A stretch of 64,000 bases of DNA from Cellulomonas sp. NS3 (GTDB lineage Bacteria; Actinomycetota; Actinomycetes; Actinomycetales; Cellulomonadaceae): assembly GCF_024757985.1 (NCBI RefSeq), contig NZ_CP103289.1, positions 1,798,001 through 1,862,000 of the forward strand, written 5' to 3'. Below, piece after piece: positions 35,801 through 48,940 of this stretch. Made by a program: the position numbers and the translations under genes. Positions within the stretch are counted from its first letter, which is position 1, and each line of letters opens with the position of its first letter. Below the pieces are notes generated by a model. That model was not told the DNA's origin, did not search any database, and saw only the letters and a program-made list of their open reading frames with translations.

Positions 35801-36621
35801 GCACCACGGGTTCGGACGGCACGACGCAGGGCACGACCGGGGAGGGCGCGGACGGGGCACCCACCACGACGCGGCTGCGCGCCGTCGTCACCGGCGCCTC
35901 GTCGGGGATCGGCGCCGCGACGGTGCGCCGGCTGCGCGCCGAGGGCTGGGACGTCGTCGCCGTCGCGCGCCGCGCCGACCGGCTCGAGGCGCTCGCGGCG
36001 GAGACGGGCGCCGAGCCGTTCGCGTGCGACATCACGTCCGACGACGACGTCGCCCGGCTGACCGCGCACGTCGAGGCGACCGGCGGCCTGACGTCGCTGG
36101 TCAACAACGCGGGCGGCGCGCTCGGGCTCGACCGTGTCGAGAACGCCGACGTCGAGGGCTGGCGCTGGATGTACGAGACCAACGTGCTCGGCACCCTGCG
36201 CATCACGAAGGCGCTGCTCCCGGCGCTGCGCGCGAGCGGGCGCGGCGACGTGCTCGTCGTGACCTCGACCGCGGGCATCGCGCCCTACGAGGGCGGCGGC
36301 GGATACACGGGCGTCAAGCACGCCGAGCGGATGCTCACCACGACGCTGCGCCTCGAGCTCATCGGCGAGCCCGTGCGGGTCATCGACGTCGCGCCCGGGA
36401 ACGTCGCGACCGAGGAGTTCTCGCTCGTGCGCTTCGGGGGCGACGCCGAGCGCGCCGCGAGGATCTACGACGGCTACGAGCCGCTGCTCGCCGAGGACGT
36501 CGCCGACGTCATCACCTTCGCCCTCACGCGCCCGCACCACGTGAACATCGACACGCTCGTCGTCCGGCCGCGGGCCCAGGTCTCGAACACGCAGATCGCG
36601 CGGCGACCCGCGGGGAGCTGA
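35797..36621 (+). CDS. Short-chain dehydrogenase, probable malonate-semialdehyde reductase
   Basis: Classical SDR of 274 residues. After a Thr/Gly-rich 25-residue leader come the nucleotide motif TGASSGIG (32-39), the structural NNAG motif, and the catalytic Ser157, Tyr170 and Lys174 (YTGVK). The pattern fits YdfG-like 3-hydroxy acid dehydrogenases, which reduce malonate semialdehyde to 3-hydroxypropionate. That would detoxify the aldehyde from the adjacent aminotransferase, as RutE/YdfG do in the Rut pathway. The function is inferred from context. Last gene of the cluster; the next gene is convergent. Confidence 0.8.
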   Translation: MSTTGSDGTTQGTTGEGADGAPTTTRLRAVVTGASSGIGAATVRRLRAEGWDVVAVARRADRLEALAAETGAEPFACDITSDDDVARLTAHVEATGGLTSLVNNAGGALGLDRVENADVEGWRWMYETNVLGTLRITKALLPALRASGRGDVLVVTSTAGIAPYEGGGGYTGVKHAERMLTTTLRLELIGEPVRVIDVAPGNVATEEFSLVRFGGDAERAARIYDGYEPLLAEDVADVITFALTRPHHVNIDTLVVRPRAQVSNTQIARRPAGS

Positions 36622-36646
36622 GCGCCGGCGTGCGGGAGCGTCGGCC

Positions 36647-37294
36647 TCAGAGCGCGCGCGCCCACCGCTCGCCGTCCCGCGCGAAACCGGCGCGGTGCAG
36701 GTACGGGCGCACGCTCGCGGCGACGACCCCCGTGCTGACGACGCGCTGCGCCCCGCGTGCCCCGAACGGGCCGGCGGGGGAGTAGATGAGCGAGCCCGCG
36801 GTGTAGTCGCGGTAGCCCGGGATCACGTAGTCGACGAGCAGCTGCCACGTCCCGGCGCCGACGGCGTCGCGCTCCCGCACCGCCACGACGAGCCCCACCG
36901 TGACGTCGCCGTGCAGCACGAGCGCGCACAGCACGTTCGGTGGCGCCACGTCGAGCGTCGGCAGCGTGCGCGCGGCGGGCCAGAACCGCGCGACGTCCTC
37001 CCCGTGCTGGCTCAGGAAGCGGGCCACGAACGGGTCGTCGACGGCCGCGGCGACCCACTCGAACGCGGTCCCGGTGCTCCGACGCCGCAGCAGGCTCACG
37101 ACGAACCACGCGTTGATGGCGCACAGCGCCACGTTCATCGCGACCATCGGCCACACGCCGATCAGCGCGTTGAACACCACGAGCGCCCCGGACGCGGCGA
37201 GGTTCAGCACGCGGAACCGCAGCATGCGCGACTGGAGGACCGAGTAGACGAGCAGCACCGACCCGGCCCAGCCGAGGACGTCGACGGCGCTCAC
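36647..37294 (-). CDS. YgjV-family membrane protein
   Basis: Protein of 215 residues. The first about 80 residues are three hydrophobic helices with the YgjV pattern (LGWAGSVLLVYSVLQSRMLR, LNLAASGALVVFNALIGVWP, MNVALCAINAWF). The remainder is soluble, with PNVLCALVLHGDVTVGLVV and a GYRDYTAGSLIY segment, perhaps a GNAT-like fold. The function is unknown. GTG 37294 overlaps the stop of the HAD gene by four bases, so the two are coupled. An upstream in-frame ATG exists but lies inside the HAD gene. Confidence 0.7.
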   Translation of the reverse strand: MSAVDVLGWAGSVLLVYSVLQSRMLRFRVLNLAASGALVVFNALIGVWPMVAMNVALCAINAWFVVSLLRRRSTGTAFEWVAAAVDDPFVARFLSQHGEDVARFWPAARTLPTLDVAPPNVLCALVLHGDVTVGLVVAVRERDAVGAGTWQLLVDYVIPGYRDYTAGSLIYSPAGPFGARGAQRVVSTGVVAASVRPYLHRAGFARDGERWARAL

Positions 37295-37992
37295 GGGGCG
37301 GCCACCCCCGCCGGGGCCCCGCGGCCCGCGGTCAGCAGCGCGCGCAGCTCCGCGGGCGAGGAGACCGTCGCGAGCGGCGCCACGGCCTCGAGCTCCCCGG
37401 CCGGCGCGTACCCCCAGGTCACGGCGATGCACTCGACCCCGTGCGCGCGTGAGCCGAGCACGTCGTGCTCACGGTCGCCCACCATGACGACCTCCCCACG
37501 TGCGACGAGGACCCGCGCACCGAGCGAGTCCAGCGCGTGCGCGACGACGGCGGCCTTGCTCGCGCGGCTCTGGTCGAACGACGCGCCGAACACGCCGTCC
37601 ACGAGGGCGTCGAGGCCGAAGTGCGCGGCGATGCGGCGCGCGGTCGGCTCGGGCTTCGAGGTCGCGACGGCCGTGCGCAGGCCCGCGGCGCGCAGCGCGG
37701 TCAGCAGCTCGACGATCCCGGGGTAGAGGACCGCGTCGCGCGTCGCCCGCTCGGCGTAGTCCGCGCGGTACGCCGCGATGCCGGTCTCGACGAGCTCCGG
37801 CGGGACGCCGTGGGCCCGGAAGTTGTCCCAGATCGGCGGCCCGACGAAGGTCCGCAGCGTCGCGGCGTCCGGTGCGGGGATCCCCATCGCGGCGTACGCG
37901 GCGCGCACCGAGGCGGTGATCGCGGGGGCGGAGTCGGTCAGGGTCCCGTCGAGGTCGAGCAGCGCGAGGCGGTAGGTCACGGGCGAGATCAT
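37291..37992 (-). CDS. HAD-superfamily phosphatase, phosphoglycolate-phosphatase-like
   Basis: HAD hydrolase of 233 residues. Motif I is LLDLDGTLTDS (nucleophile and acid/base aspartates), motif II is VATSKPEP, motif III is the lysine in SRASKAAVV, and motif IV is VMVGDREHDV. The helical cap (about residues 20-90) with VGPPIWDNF is typical of the Gph-like/PPase group. Substrates in this group are small phosphates (phosphoglycolate, pyrophosphate, nucleotides). The start could be ATG 37992 or GTG 37980; neither has a strong ribosome-binding site. Confidence 0.85.
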   Translation of the reverse strand: MISPVTYRLALLDLDGTLTDSAPAITASVRAAYAAMGIPAPDAATLRTFVGPPIWDNFRAHGVPPELVETGIAAYRADYAERATRDAVLYPGIVELLTALRAAGLRTAVATSKPEPTARRIAAHFGLDALVDGVFGASFDQSRASKAAVVAHALDSLGARVLVARGEVVMVGDREHDVLGSRAHGVECIAVTWGYAPAGELEAVAPLATVSSPAELRALLTAGRGAPAGVAAP

Positions 37993-38080
37993 CCCACCGC
38001 AGGACGCCCGGACCGGCGCTGCGTACAGTCGGCCGTGCGGCGCGGCCGTCGGTCGGTCCGCGCGAGGAGGGGGAGCGGCG

Positions 38081-38344
38081 ATGCACGAGGAGCCCGACGT
38101 CGAGTCCCTGTGGCCGGAGCTGTTCGAGCCGCTCGACGAGCAGCAGCGCCGCTCCGTCGCGCAGTCGTTCGTGCGGGCGGCGGCGGGCGGCTGGGTGCCG
38201 AACCGAGAGGACGTCGAGAACCTGACCGCGCTCGAGAGCGGGGCGATCACGCCCGAGGAGTACGACCGCCGCGTCGACGAGTCCGCGACGCGGCACTGGG
38301 TCGACGAGGCCGTCTGGCGCCCGGGCGGCTCGGCCGTCGTCTGA
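38081..38344 (+). CDS. Small acidic protein of 87 residues
   Basis: Short protein with a clear GAGGAGGGGGAG ribosome-binding region before ATG 38081. It is helical and acidic (MHEEPDVESLWPELFEPL at the start). The stretch around NREDVENLTALESGAITPEEYDRR resembles the second half of VbhA-type antitoxins, but the inhibitory Glu motif of Fic regulators is not evident and no Fic gene is adjacent. I do not assign a function. It lies just upstream of the ileS T-box and is followed by about 70 bases before the ileS promoter. Confidence 0.6.
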   Translation: MHEEPDVESLWPELFEPLDEQQRRSVAQSFVRAAAGGWVPNREDVENLTALESGAITPEEYDRRVDESATRHWVDEAVWRPGGSAVV

Positions 38345-38415
38345 CGCGCCCCCGTGCCGGCACGCGCCGGCCCGACCGGCGGCATCCCGCTGGCGGACCC
38401 CACCGCACCGGCGTC

Positions 38416-38421
38416 TAGGAT
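38416..38421 (+). promoter_or_regulatory. -10 element of the ileS T-box transcript
   Basis: TAGGAT placed just before the T-box leader predicts a transcript start near 38428. Confidence 0.45.
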
Positions 38422-38427
38422 GGCGGG

Positions 38428-38677
38428 CACAGGCGTCGACCCGGCCATCACCGGCGAGCCTCCGGAAGAACAGCGGTGAACGCCCGGGTCACGGGGGGAG
38501 CGCCGCCCAGTAGAACCGGACGGGGCAGGCCCGTCACAGCCGTCGGAGAGTGGTCGCGCACCCGTTCGCGGGGCGTGGCAAGCGGGGTGGTACCGCGGTG
38601 GCGACCGGTGAGAGCCGGGGCCGTCGTCCTCGTGCAGGTGACGAGAGCGCACGACCGACCCCGGGAGCCCGAAGACC
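38428..38677 (+). promoter_or_regulatory. Translational T-box riboswitch controlling ileS
   Basis: Actinobacterial ileS-type T-box. A short stem I holds the isoleucine specifier ATC at 38447-38449 (GGCCATCACCGG); the conserved GAGCCTCCGGAAGAACAG and CAGTAGAACCGGACGGG blocks follow. The T-box GGGTGGTACCGCGG is at 38585-38598, pairing CCGCG with CGCGG at 38567-38571. Downstream, CCGGGG/CCCCGG, GTCGT/ACGAC and CTCGT/ACGAG (38615-38664) form a hairpin whose 3' side abuts the GGGAG ribosome-binding site. There is no terminator, so uncharged tRNA-Ile should free translation rather than transcription. This element explains the 332-base gap before ileS. Confidence 0.92.
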
Positions 38678-41600
38678 ATGGCCTATCCGCTGCACCGCGT
38701 CGACGACGGTGTGCCCGCGAGCCCCGACCTGCCCGCCCTCGAGAAGGACGTGCTCGCCCACTGGGCGGCCGACGGCACGTTCCAGGCGTCGGTCGACCAG
38801 CGCCCCGCGGGCGAGAACGGCGCGAACGAGTTCGTCTTCTACGACGGCCCGCCCTTCGCGAACGGCCTGCCGCACTACGGCCACTTGCTCACGGGCTACG
38901 CGAAGGACCTCGTCGGGCGCTACCAGACCCAGCGCGGGCGCCGGGTCGAGCGCCGCTTCGGGTGGGACACGCACGGGCTGCCCGCCGAGCTCGAGGCCGA
39001 GCGCGTGCTCGGGATCACCGACAAGTCGCAGATCGACGAGATGGGCATCGCCGCGTTCAACGAGGCGTGCCGCACGTCGGTGCTCAAGTACACCGACGAG
39101 TGGCGCGAGTACGTGACGCGCCAGGCGCGCTGGGTCGACTTCGACAACGACTACAAGACGCTCGACCTGACCTACATGGAGTCGGTCGTCTGGGCGTTCA
39201 AGCAGCTCTACGACAAGGGCCTGGCCTACGAGGGCTACCGGGTGCTGCCGTACTGCTGGCGCGACGAGACCCCGCTGTCGAACCACGAGCTGCGCATGGA
39301 CGACGACGTCTACCAGTCGCGCCAGGACCCCGCGCTGACGGTGGGCGTGCGCCTGGAGACCGGCGAGCTCGCGCTGATCTGGACCACGACGCCGTGGACG
39401 CTGCCCAGCAACCTCGCCGTGGCCGCCGGGCCGGAGATCGAGTACGTCGTCGTCGCGCCCGTCGAGGGCGCGCTCGCGGGCGAGCGCGTGCTGCTCGCCG
39501 CGTCCCGCCTCGCGTCGTACGCGAAGGAGCTCGGCGAGGACGCGACCGTCGTCGAGCACCTCACGGGCGCCGAGCTCGCGGGCCGCGCGTACACCCCGCC
39601 GTTCCCGTACTTCGCGGGCCGCGAGAACGCGCACCGCGTCCTGACGGCCGACTACGTGACCACCGAGGACGGCACCGGCCTCGTGCACCTCGCGCCGGCG
39701 TTCGGCGAGGAGGACATGGCGGCGTGCGCGGCGGCCGGCATCGCGACCGTCGTCCCGGTCGACAGCAAGGGACGCTTCACCACCGAGGTGCCCGAGTACG
39801 CGGGCCAGCAGGTCTTCGAGGCGAACCCGCACGTCATCGCGGACCTCAAGGCCGGCACGGGTGCGCTCGCGGCCGTGCACGCCGAGGACCGCGCGGTCGT
39901 CGTCCGCCACGAGACCTACCAGCACTCCTACCCGCACTGCTGGCGCTGCCGGAACCCGCTGATCTACAAGGCGGTGTCGAGCTGGTTCGTGCGCGTCACC
40001 GAGTTCCGCGACCGCATGGTCGAGCTCAACGACAAGATCACCTGGGTCCCCGACCACATCAAGGACGGCCAGTTCGGCAAGTGGCTCGCGGGCGCCCGCG
40101 ACTGGTCGATCTCGCGCAACCGGTACTGGGGCACGCCCATCCCGGTGTGGGAGAGCGACGACCCGGCGTACCCGCGCCGCGACGTGTACGGCTCGCTCGC
40201 CGAGCTCGAGGCCGACTTCGGCGTCGAGGTCACCGACCTGCACCGGCCGTTCATCGACGACCTGACGCGCCCGAACCCGGACGACCCGACGGGCGCCTCG
40301 ACGATGCGCCGCATCCCCGACGTGCTCGACGTGTGGTTCGACTCGGGCTCGATGCCGTTCGCGCAGGTGCACTACCCGTTCGAGAACGCCGACTGGTTCG
40401 AGCACCACTACCCGGGGGACTTCATCACGGAGTACATCGGGCAGACGCGCGGCTGGTTCTACACGCTGCACGTGCTCGCGACCGCGCTCTTCGACCGCCC
40501 GTCGTTCGGCACCGCGGTGTCGCACGGCATCGTGCTCGGGTCCGACGGCCGCAAGATGAGCAAGTCGCTGCGCAACTACCCCGACGTGTCCGAGGTCCTC
40601 GACCGCGACGGCTCCGACGCGATGCGCTGGTTCCTCATGGCCAGCCCGATCCTGCGCGGCGGCAACCTCGTCGTGACCGAGGAGGGCATCCGCGCCGAGG
40701 TCCGCCAGGTGCTGCTCCCGCTGTGGAGCACGTGGTACTTCTTCGCGCTGTACGCGGGCGCCGCGAACGGCGGCGAGGGCCTGACCGCGCGCCGCGTCAC
40801 CGCCGAGGACCTGCCCGGGCTCGCGACGATGGACCGGTACCTGCTGGCCCGCACGCGCACGCTCGTGGAGAAGGTCACCGCGCAGCTCGACGCCTACGAC
40901 GTCCCGGGCGCGTGCGAGAGCGTGCGCGAGCACCTCGACGTGCTGACCAACTGGTACGTCCGCACGTCGCGCGAGCGGTTCTGGGGCGAGGACGCGGGGG
41001 CGTTCAACACGCTGTGGACCGCGCTCGAGACGCTCACGCGCGTCATGGCCCCGCTCGCCCCGCTCGTCTCGGAGGAGGTCTGGCGCGGGCTCACCGGCGG
41101 GCGCAGCGTGCACCTGACCGACTGGCCCAGCCTCGTCCAGGGGTCGGTCGACGACGTCGCGCTGCCCGCGGACGACGAGCTCGTCGCGGCCGTCGACCGC
41201 GTCCGGGCGGTCGTCTCGACCGCGCTCGGGCTGCGCAAGGCGCACTCCCTGCGCGTGCGGCAGCCGCTGCGCGAGCTCCGGGTCGCGCTCGCGGACCCGT
41301 CGGCCGTCGAGCCGTTCGCGGACCTCGTGGGCGCCGAGCTCAACGTCAAGGGCGTCACGCTGCTGTCGCTCGACGACGCGGCGGCGACCGACGTGGGCGT
41401 CGAGACTCGCCTGTCCGTGAACGCGCGCGCCGCCGGGCCCCGGCTCGGCCGCGGCGTCCAGGACGTCATCCGTGCCGCGAAGGCCGGCGACTGGGAGCAG
41501 ACCCCGGACGGCGACGTCGTGGTCCGGACCGCGGGCGGCGACGTGACGCTCGCCGAGGGCGAGTACGAGCTCGCGACCGTCGTGGCGGCGGGGGGAGCGG

Positions 41601-41899
41601 GTGACCTCGCCGCCGCGGTGCTGCCGGGCGGCGGCTTCGTCGTGCTCGACCTCGCGCTCGACGACGAGCTGCGCGCCGAGGGCTACGCGCGCGACGCCGT
41701 GCGTGCGGTGCAGGACGCGCGCAAGGCCGCGGGGCTGCGGGTCAGCGACCGCATCGTGCTCGAGCTCGACGTCCCCGCCGAGGGGCTCGCCGCGATCGAG
41801 ACGCACCGGGAGTTCCTCGCGGCCGAGACGCTCGCGACCGAGATCGTGGTGACCCCCGGTGGCGGCACCGAGCTCGTCGTCCGGGTGGCCCGGGCATGA
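38678..41899 (+). CDS. ileS: Isoleucyl-tRNA synthetase
   Basis: Class I synthetase of 1073 residues with editing domain. HIGH appears as HYGH in [21 protein letters not shown] is [12 protein letters not shown]; a Cys-rich segment (PHCWRCRNP) and the anticodon-binding C-terminal domains are present. The length and the NGLPHYGH form mark the eukaryote-like IleS2 type normal in actinobacteria, a type associated with lower mupirocin sensitivity. Translation is controlled by the T-box upstream. The folC start overlaps its stop by four bases (ATGA). Confidence 0.96.
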   Translation: MAYPLHRVDDGVPASPDLPALEKDVLAHWAADGTFQASVDQRPAGENGANEFVFYDGPPFANGLPHYGHLLTGYAKDLVGRYQTQRGRRVERRFGWDTHGLPAELEAERVLGITDKSQIDEMGIAAFNEACRTSVLKYTDEWREYVTRQARWVDFDNDYKTLDLTYMESVVWAFKQLYDKGLAYEGYRVLPYCWRDETPLSNHELRMDDDVYQSRQDPALTVGVRLETGELALIWTTTPWTLPSNLAVAAGPEIEYVVVAPVEGALAGERVLLAASRLASYAKELGEDATVVEHLTGAELAGRAYTPPFPYFAGRENAHRVLTADYVTTEDGTGLVHLAPAFGEEDMAACAAAGIATVVPVDSKGRFTTEVPEYAGQQVFEANPHVIADLKAGTGALAAVHAEDRAVVVRHETYQHSYPHCWRCRNPLIYKAVSSWFVRVTEFRDRMVELNDKITWVPDHIKDGQFGKWLAGARDWSISRNRYWGTPIPVWESDDPAYPRRDVYGSLAELEADFGVEVTDLHRPFIDDLTRPNPDDPTGASTMRRIPDVLDVWFDSGSMPFAQVHYPFENADWFEHHYPGDFITEYIGQTRGWFYTLHVLATALFDRPSFGTAVSHGIVLGSDGRKMSKSLRNYPDVSEVLDRDGSDAMRWFLMASPILRGGNLVVTEEGIRAEVRQVLLPLWSTWYFFALYAGAANGGEGLTARRVTAEDLPGLATMDRYLLARTRTLVEKVTAQLDAYDVPGACESVREHLDVLTNWYVRTSRERFWGEDAGAFNTLWTALETLTRVMAPLAPLVSEEVWRGLTGGRSVHLTDWPSLVQGSVDDVALPADDELVAAVDRVRAVVSTALGLRKAHSLRVRQPLRELRVALADPSAVEPFADLVGAELNVKGVTLLSLDDAAATDVGVETRLSVNARAAGPRLGRGVQDVIRAAKAGDWEQTPDGDVVVRTAGGDVTLAEGEYELATVVAAGGAGDLAAAVLPGGGFVVLDLALDDELRAEGYARDAVRAVQDARKAAGLRVSDRIVLELDVPAEGLAAIETHREFLAAETLATEIVVTPGGGTELVVRVARA

Positions 41900-43317
41900 G
41901 CGCGGCGAAGCGGGGCAGCGGGCCGTCGGGGTACTCCGGCGAGCCGGGTGGCGCGGAGCACCTGCGCCGCGAGGCCGAGGCCGCCGCGCGCTCGGCGGCC
42001 GACGAGGTGTACGCCGCGATCCTCGAGCGCGCACCCGAGAACGACATCGAGCCGTCGCTCGACCGCGTGCGCGAGGTCTGCGAGCTGCTGGGCGACCCGC
42101 AGCACGCGTTCCGCACGGTCCACATCACCGGCACCAACGGCAAGACGTCGACCGCGCGCATGGTCGAGCGGCTCCTGCGCGAGCACGGGCTGCGCACGGG
42201 CCGGTTCACGAGCCCGCACCTGACGCGCGTGACCGAGCGGATCACGGTCGACGGCGAGCCGATCAGCGACCAGCGCTTCGTCGAGGTGTGGCAGGACGTC
42301 GCGCCGTACGTGCACCTGGTCGACACCCGCTCGCTCGAGCGCGGCGGACCGCGGCTGAGCTTCTTCGAGGTGTTCACCGTGATGGCGTTCGCGGCGTTCG
42401 CCGACGCGCCGGTCGAGGTCGCCGTGATCGAGGTCGGGCTCGGCGGCACGTGGGACGCGACGAACGTCGTCGACGGCGAGGTCGCGGTGATCACGACCGT
42501 CGCGCGGGACCACGAGCGCTACCTCGGCGACACGCTCGTCGAGATCGCGAGCGAGAAGTCCGGGATCATCAAGGACGGCGCCACCGCGGTGCTCGCGGCG
42601 CAGGACGAGGACGTCGAGGGCGTGCTGCTCCAGGCGGCGGCCGAGCGCGGCGCCCGGGTGCTGCGCGAGGGGGTCGACATCGAGGTCGTCGACCGCCAGG
42701 TCGCGGTCGGCGGGCAGCTCCTCGCGCTGCGGGGCACCGGGGCGGTCTACCAGGACGTGTTCCTGCCGCTGTACGGCGAGCACCAGGCGCACAACGCGCT
42801 GCTCGCGCTCGTCGCGGTCGAGAGCCTGCTCACGGGCGGCGCGGCGCTCAGCGGCGAGGTCGTCGAGGCGGCCTTCGCGGACATGTCGTCCCCGGGCCGG
42901 CTCGAGGTCGTCCGGACGAGCCCGACGATCCTGGTGGACGCGGCGCACAACCCCGCGGGCGTCGCGGCGCTCGTGTCGGCGGTCGAGGAGGCCTTCGAGT
43001 TCACGCGGCTCGTCGGCGTCGTCGGCGTCATGGCGGACAAGGACCCCGAGGGCATCCTCGCGGGCCTCGAGCCGCTGCTCGCGGAGGTCGTCGTGACCCG
43101 CGCCGCGTCGTCGCGGGCCCTCGAGGTGCCGGACCTCGCCGAGGTCGCGGTCGACGTGTTCGGCGAGGACCGCGTGCACGTCGCCGAGCGGCTCGACGAG
43201 GCGATCGCACTCGCGTCGAACCGGGCCGAGAGCGAGGCGCAGTACGGCGCGGGCGTCCTGATCACGGGGTCGGTCGTGCTCGTCGCCCAGGCACGGACGC
43301 TGCTCGGCCGCGACTGA
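41896..43317 (+). CDS. folC: Dihydrofolate / folylpolyglutamate synthase
   Basis: Mur-ligase-type enzyme of 473 residues that makes dihydrofolate and adds glutamates to folates. The P-loop is [11 protein letters not shown], the omega loop lies in [17 protein letters not shown], and [15 protein letters not shown] is the second family signature. The first about 25 residues are a Gly/Ser-rich extension. ATG 41896 overlaps the ileS stop, so folC is under the same T-box transcript. In many actinobacteria folC is followed directly by a DUF4233 gene and ndk; here a terminator and five other genes intervene. Confidence 0.94.
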   Translation: MSAAKRGSGPSGYSGEPGGAEHLRREAEAAARSAADEVYAAILERAPENDIEPSLDRVREVCELLGDPQHAFRTVHITGTNGKTSTARMVERLLREHGLRTGRFTSPHLTRVTERITVDGEPISDQRFVEVWQDVAPYVHLVDTRSLERGGPRLSFFEVFTVMAFAAFADAPVEVAVIEVGLGGTWDATNVVDGEVAVITTVARDHERYLGDTLVEIASEKSGIIKDGATAVLAAQDEDVEGVLLQAAAERGARVLREGVDIEVVDRQVAVGGQLLALRGTGAVYQDVFLPLYGEHQAHNALLALVAVESLLTGGAALSGEVVEAAFADMSSPGRLEVVRTSPTILVDAAHNPAGVAALVSAVEEAFEFTRLVGVVGVMADKDPEGILAGLEPLLAEVVVTRAASSRALEVPDLAEVAVDVFGEDRVHVAERLDEAIALASNRAESEAQYGAGVLITGSVVLVAQARTLLGRD

Positions 43318-43328
43318 CGGCCGCAGCC

Positions 43329-43364
43329 GCGGGCCCCGGCGCACGAACGTGCGACGGGGCCCGC
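43329..43364 (+). terminator. Terminator of the ileS-folC operon
   Basis: Stem GCGGGCCCCG / CGGGGCCCGC (10 bp) with an inner CGCAC/GTGCG stem and loop gaac, 11 bases after the folC stop. Confidence 0.75.
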
Positions 43365-43381
43365 GCGCGCACCGCCTGCGC

Positions 43382-43387
43382 TTGACG
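43382..43387 (+). promoter_or_regulatory. -35 element upstream of dhaK
   Basis: TTGACG in the folC-dhaK gap, just after the folC terminator; the matching -10 is poor (around 43405). Suggests a separate promoter for the dha operon. Confidence 0.3.
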
Positions 43388-43486
43388 CTCGTCCAGGGCG
43401 CGGCGAGTGTGAGGGGACCCCGGCGCCGCTGCCGGTGGCTGCCGCCGGGCGCCCGCAGGTGCCCGGCAGAGGAGGAGAGGTCCCCG

Positions 43487-44482
<996 letters not shown>

Positions 44483-44516
44483 GGCGGCGGTCCGGACGGC
44501 TGAGGCGGGAGCAGGC

Positions 44517-45194
44517 ATGACGGTGGACGTGGCGTGGGCGACGGCGTGGGTCCGCACGTCGGCGGCGGCGGTGCTCGAGCACCGCGACGAGCTCGTGGAG
44601 CTCGACCGGCAGATCGGCGACGGGGACCACGGCGAGAACCTCGCGCGTGGCTTCAGCGCGGTCCTGGCCCGGCTCGACGCCCTCGACGGGCCGCCCGCCG
44701 AGATCGGCGAGGTGCTCAGGCTCGTCGCGACGACCCTCATGTCGAGCGTCGGCGGCGCCGCCGGTCCGCTCTACGGCACCGCGTACCTGCGTGCCGCGAA
44801 GATCACGGGCGCGCCGACCCTCGACAGCGCGGGCGTGGTCGCGATGCTCGAGGCCGCGCTCGAGGGCATCGTCGTGCGGGGCAAGGCGTCGCCCGGCGAG
44901 AAGACCATGGTCGACGCGTGGACCCCGGCGGTCGAGGCGGCCGTCGCGGCGGCGCACGCGGGCGCCGGGCCGGCCGAGGTCCTCGCCGCGGCCGCGGACG
45001 CCGCCGAGCGCGGGTCGGACGCGACCGTGCCGCTCGTCGCGACGAAGGGCCGCGCGAGCTACCTCGGTGAGCGGTCCGCAGGCCACCGCGACCCGGGTGC
45101 GACGTCGAGCGCGCTGATCCTGCGGGCGGCCGCGCAGGCGGCGTCGAGCGGGGCGGGCGCGCCCGGCGGCGCCGGGGAGGGTGGCGCGGCGTGA
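44517..45194 (+). CDS. dhaL: Dihydroxyacetone kinase, ADP-binding subunit DhaL
   Basis: Subunit of 225 residues that carries bound ADP and passes phosphate from DhaM to dihydroxyacetone. The Mg-ligand aspartates Asp30, Asp35 and Asp37 (LDRQIGDGDHGEN) are present, with SSVGGAAGPLYG, KASPGEKTMVDAW and RASYLGERSAGHRDPGA as nucleotide-site motifs. The C-terminal 20 residues are Gly/Ala-rich. The stop overlaps the dhaM GTG by four bases. Confidence 0.94.
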   Translation: MTVDVAWATAWVRTSAAAVLEHRDELVELDRQIGDGDHGENLARGFSAVLARLDALDGPPAEIGEVLRLVATTLMSSVGGAAGPLYGTAYLRAAKITGAPTLDSAGVVAMLEAALEGIVVRGKASPGEKTMVDAWTPAVEAAVAAAHAGAGPAEVLAAAADAAERGSDATVPLVATKGRASYLGERSAGHRDPGATSSALILRAAAQAASSGAGAPGGAGEGGAA

Positions 45195-45940
45195 GCGTGT
45201 CCGCCGCCGGCAGCCGGGAGCAGCCCGGCGTGCGGGTCGGTCTCGTGCTCGTCTCGCACTCGCGCCGGCTGGCCGACGGGACGGTCGAGCTCGCCCGGCA
45301 GATGGCTCCCGACGTCCCGCTGATCGCCGCGGGCGGTGACGGGCACGGCGGGCTCGGGACGAGCTACGACGAGGTCGAGCGGGCGGTCGTGGCCGCGACG
45401 GACGGGGGCCGGTCGGCCGTCGTGCTCGTCGACCTCGGGTCCGCGCTCCTGACGACCGACTCGGTGCTCGAGCTGGCCGACGGGGACGTCGCCGCGCGTG
45501 TGCGGGTCGCCGACGCGCCGTTCGTCGAGGGCGCCGTCGCCGCGGCGGTCCGTGCGCAGACGGGCGGGTCGGCGGACGAGGTGCTCGCGGCGGCCGAGCA
45601 GGCCCCGGTCGGGCGGGGCCGCGCCGGGGACGCGGTGCCGGATCCGGTGCCGGTGCCGCCCGCCGGGGTGCACGAGCCGCGGGCGCACCTGACGGCCCAG
45701 GTGACGCTGCGCAACCCGCTGGGCCTGCACGCCCGCCCGGCCGCCGTGCTCGCGCGGCTCGTGGGCGGCTTCGAGGCGGTGGTCACGGTCGACGGGGTCA
45801 ACGCCTCGAGCGTCCTCGAGCTCATGAAGCTCGGCGTCACCGGCGGGCAGTCCGTCACGGTCGCGGCGAGCGGTCCGCAGGCCCGGGCCGCGCTCGACGC
45901 GCTGGCGGCCGCGGTCGAGGGCGGCTTCGGCGAGGTGTGA
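45191..45940 (+). CDS. dhaM: Dihydroxyacetone kinase phosphotransfer subunit DhaM (EIIA-HPr fusion)
   Basis: Two-domain protein of 249 residues. The N-terminal EIIA-Man-like domain has its phosphohistidine in LVSHSRRLADG (His23) and the motif AAGGDGHGGLGTS. After a Pro/Ala-rich linker (about 140-165) comes an HPr domain with active His180 in NPLGLHARPAA. Enterobacterial DhaM also carries an EI-like domain; here only HPr is fused, so a general EI encoded elsewhere must supply phosphate from PEP. GTG 45191 overlaps the dhaL stop. Last gene of the dha operon. Confidence 0.92.
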   Translation: MSVSAAGSREQPGVRVGLVLVSHSRRLADGTVELARQMAPDVPLIAAGGDGHGGLGTSYDEVERAVVAATDGGRSAVVLVDLGSALLTTDSVLELADGDVAARVRVADAPFVEGAVAAAVRAQTGGSADEVLAAAEQAPVGRGRAGDAVPDPVPVPPAGVHEPRAHLTAQVTLRNPLGLHARPAAVLARLVGGFEAVVTVDGVNASSVLELMKLGVTGGQSVTVAASGPQARAALDALAAAVEGGFGEV

Positions 45941-45971
45941 CCCGCGCCGCACCAACCTTCACCCGCTGCAA

Positions 45972-45998
45972 TTCTGCAGAGGGTGTAATCTTGCAGTC

Positions 45999-46006
<8 letters not shown>
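45972..46006 (+). promoter_or_regulatory. Promoter and operator of the tetR gene
   Basis: Inverted repeat TTCTGCA (45972-45978) / TGCAGAA (46000-46006), with further CTGCA elements around it, flanks a -10-like TAATCT (45986-45991) and covers the GTG start. The layout suggests autorepression of a leaderless transcript. Confidence 0.5.
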
Positions 46007-48908
<2,902 letters not shown>

Positions 48909-48940
48909 AGCGCGCGGGCGGCGCCCGTTAGGGTCGCACC

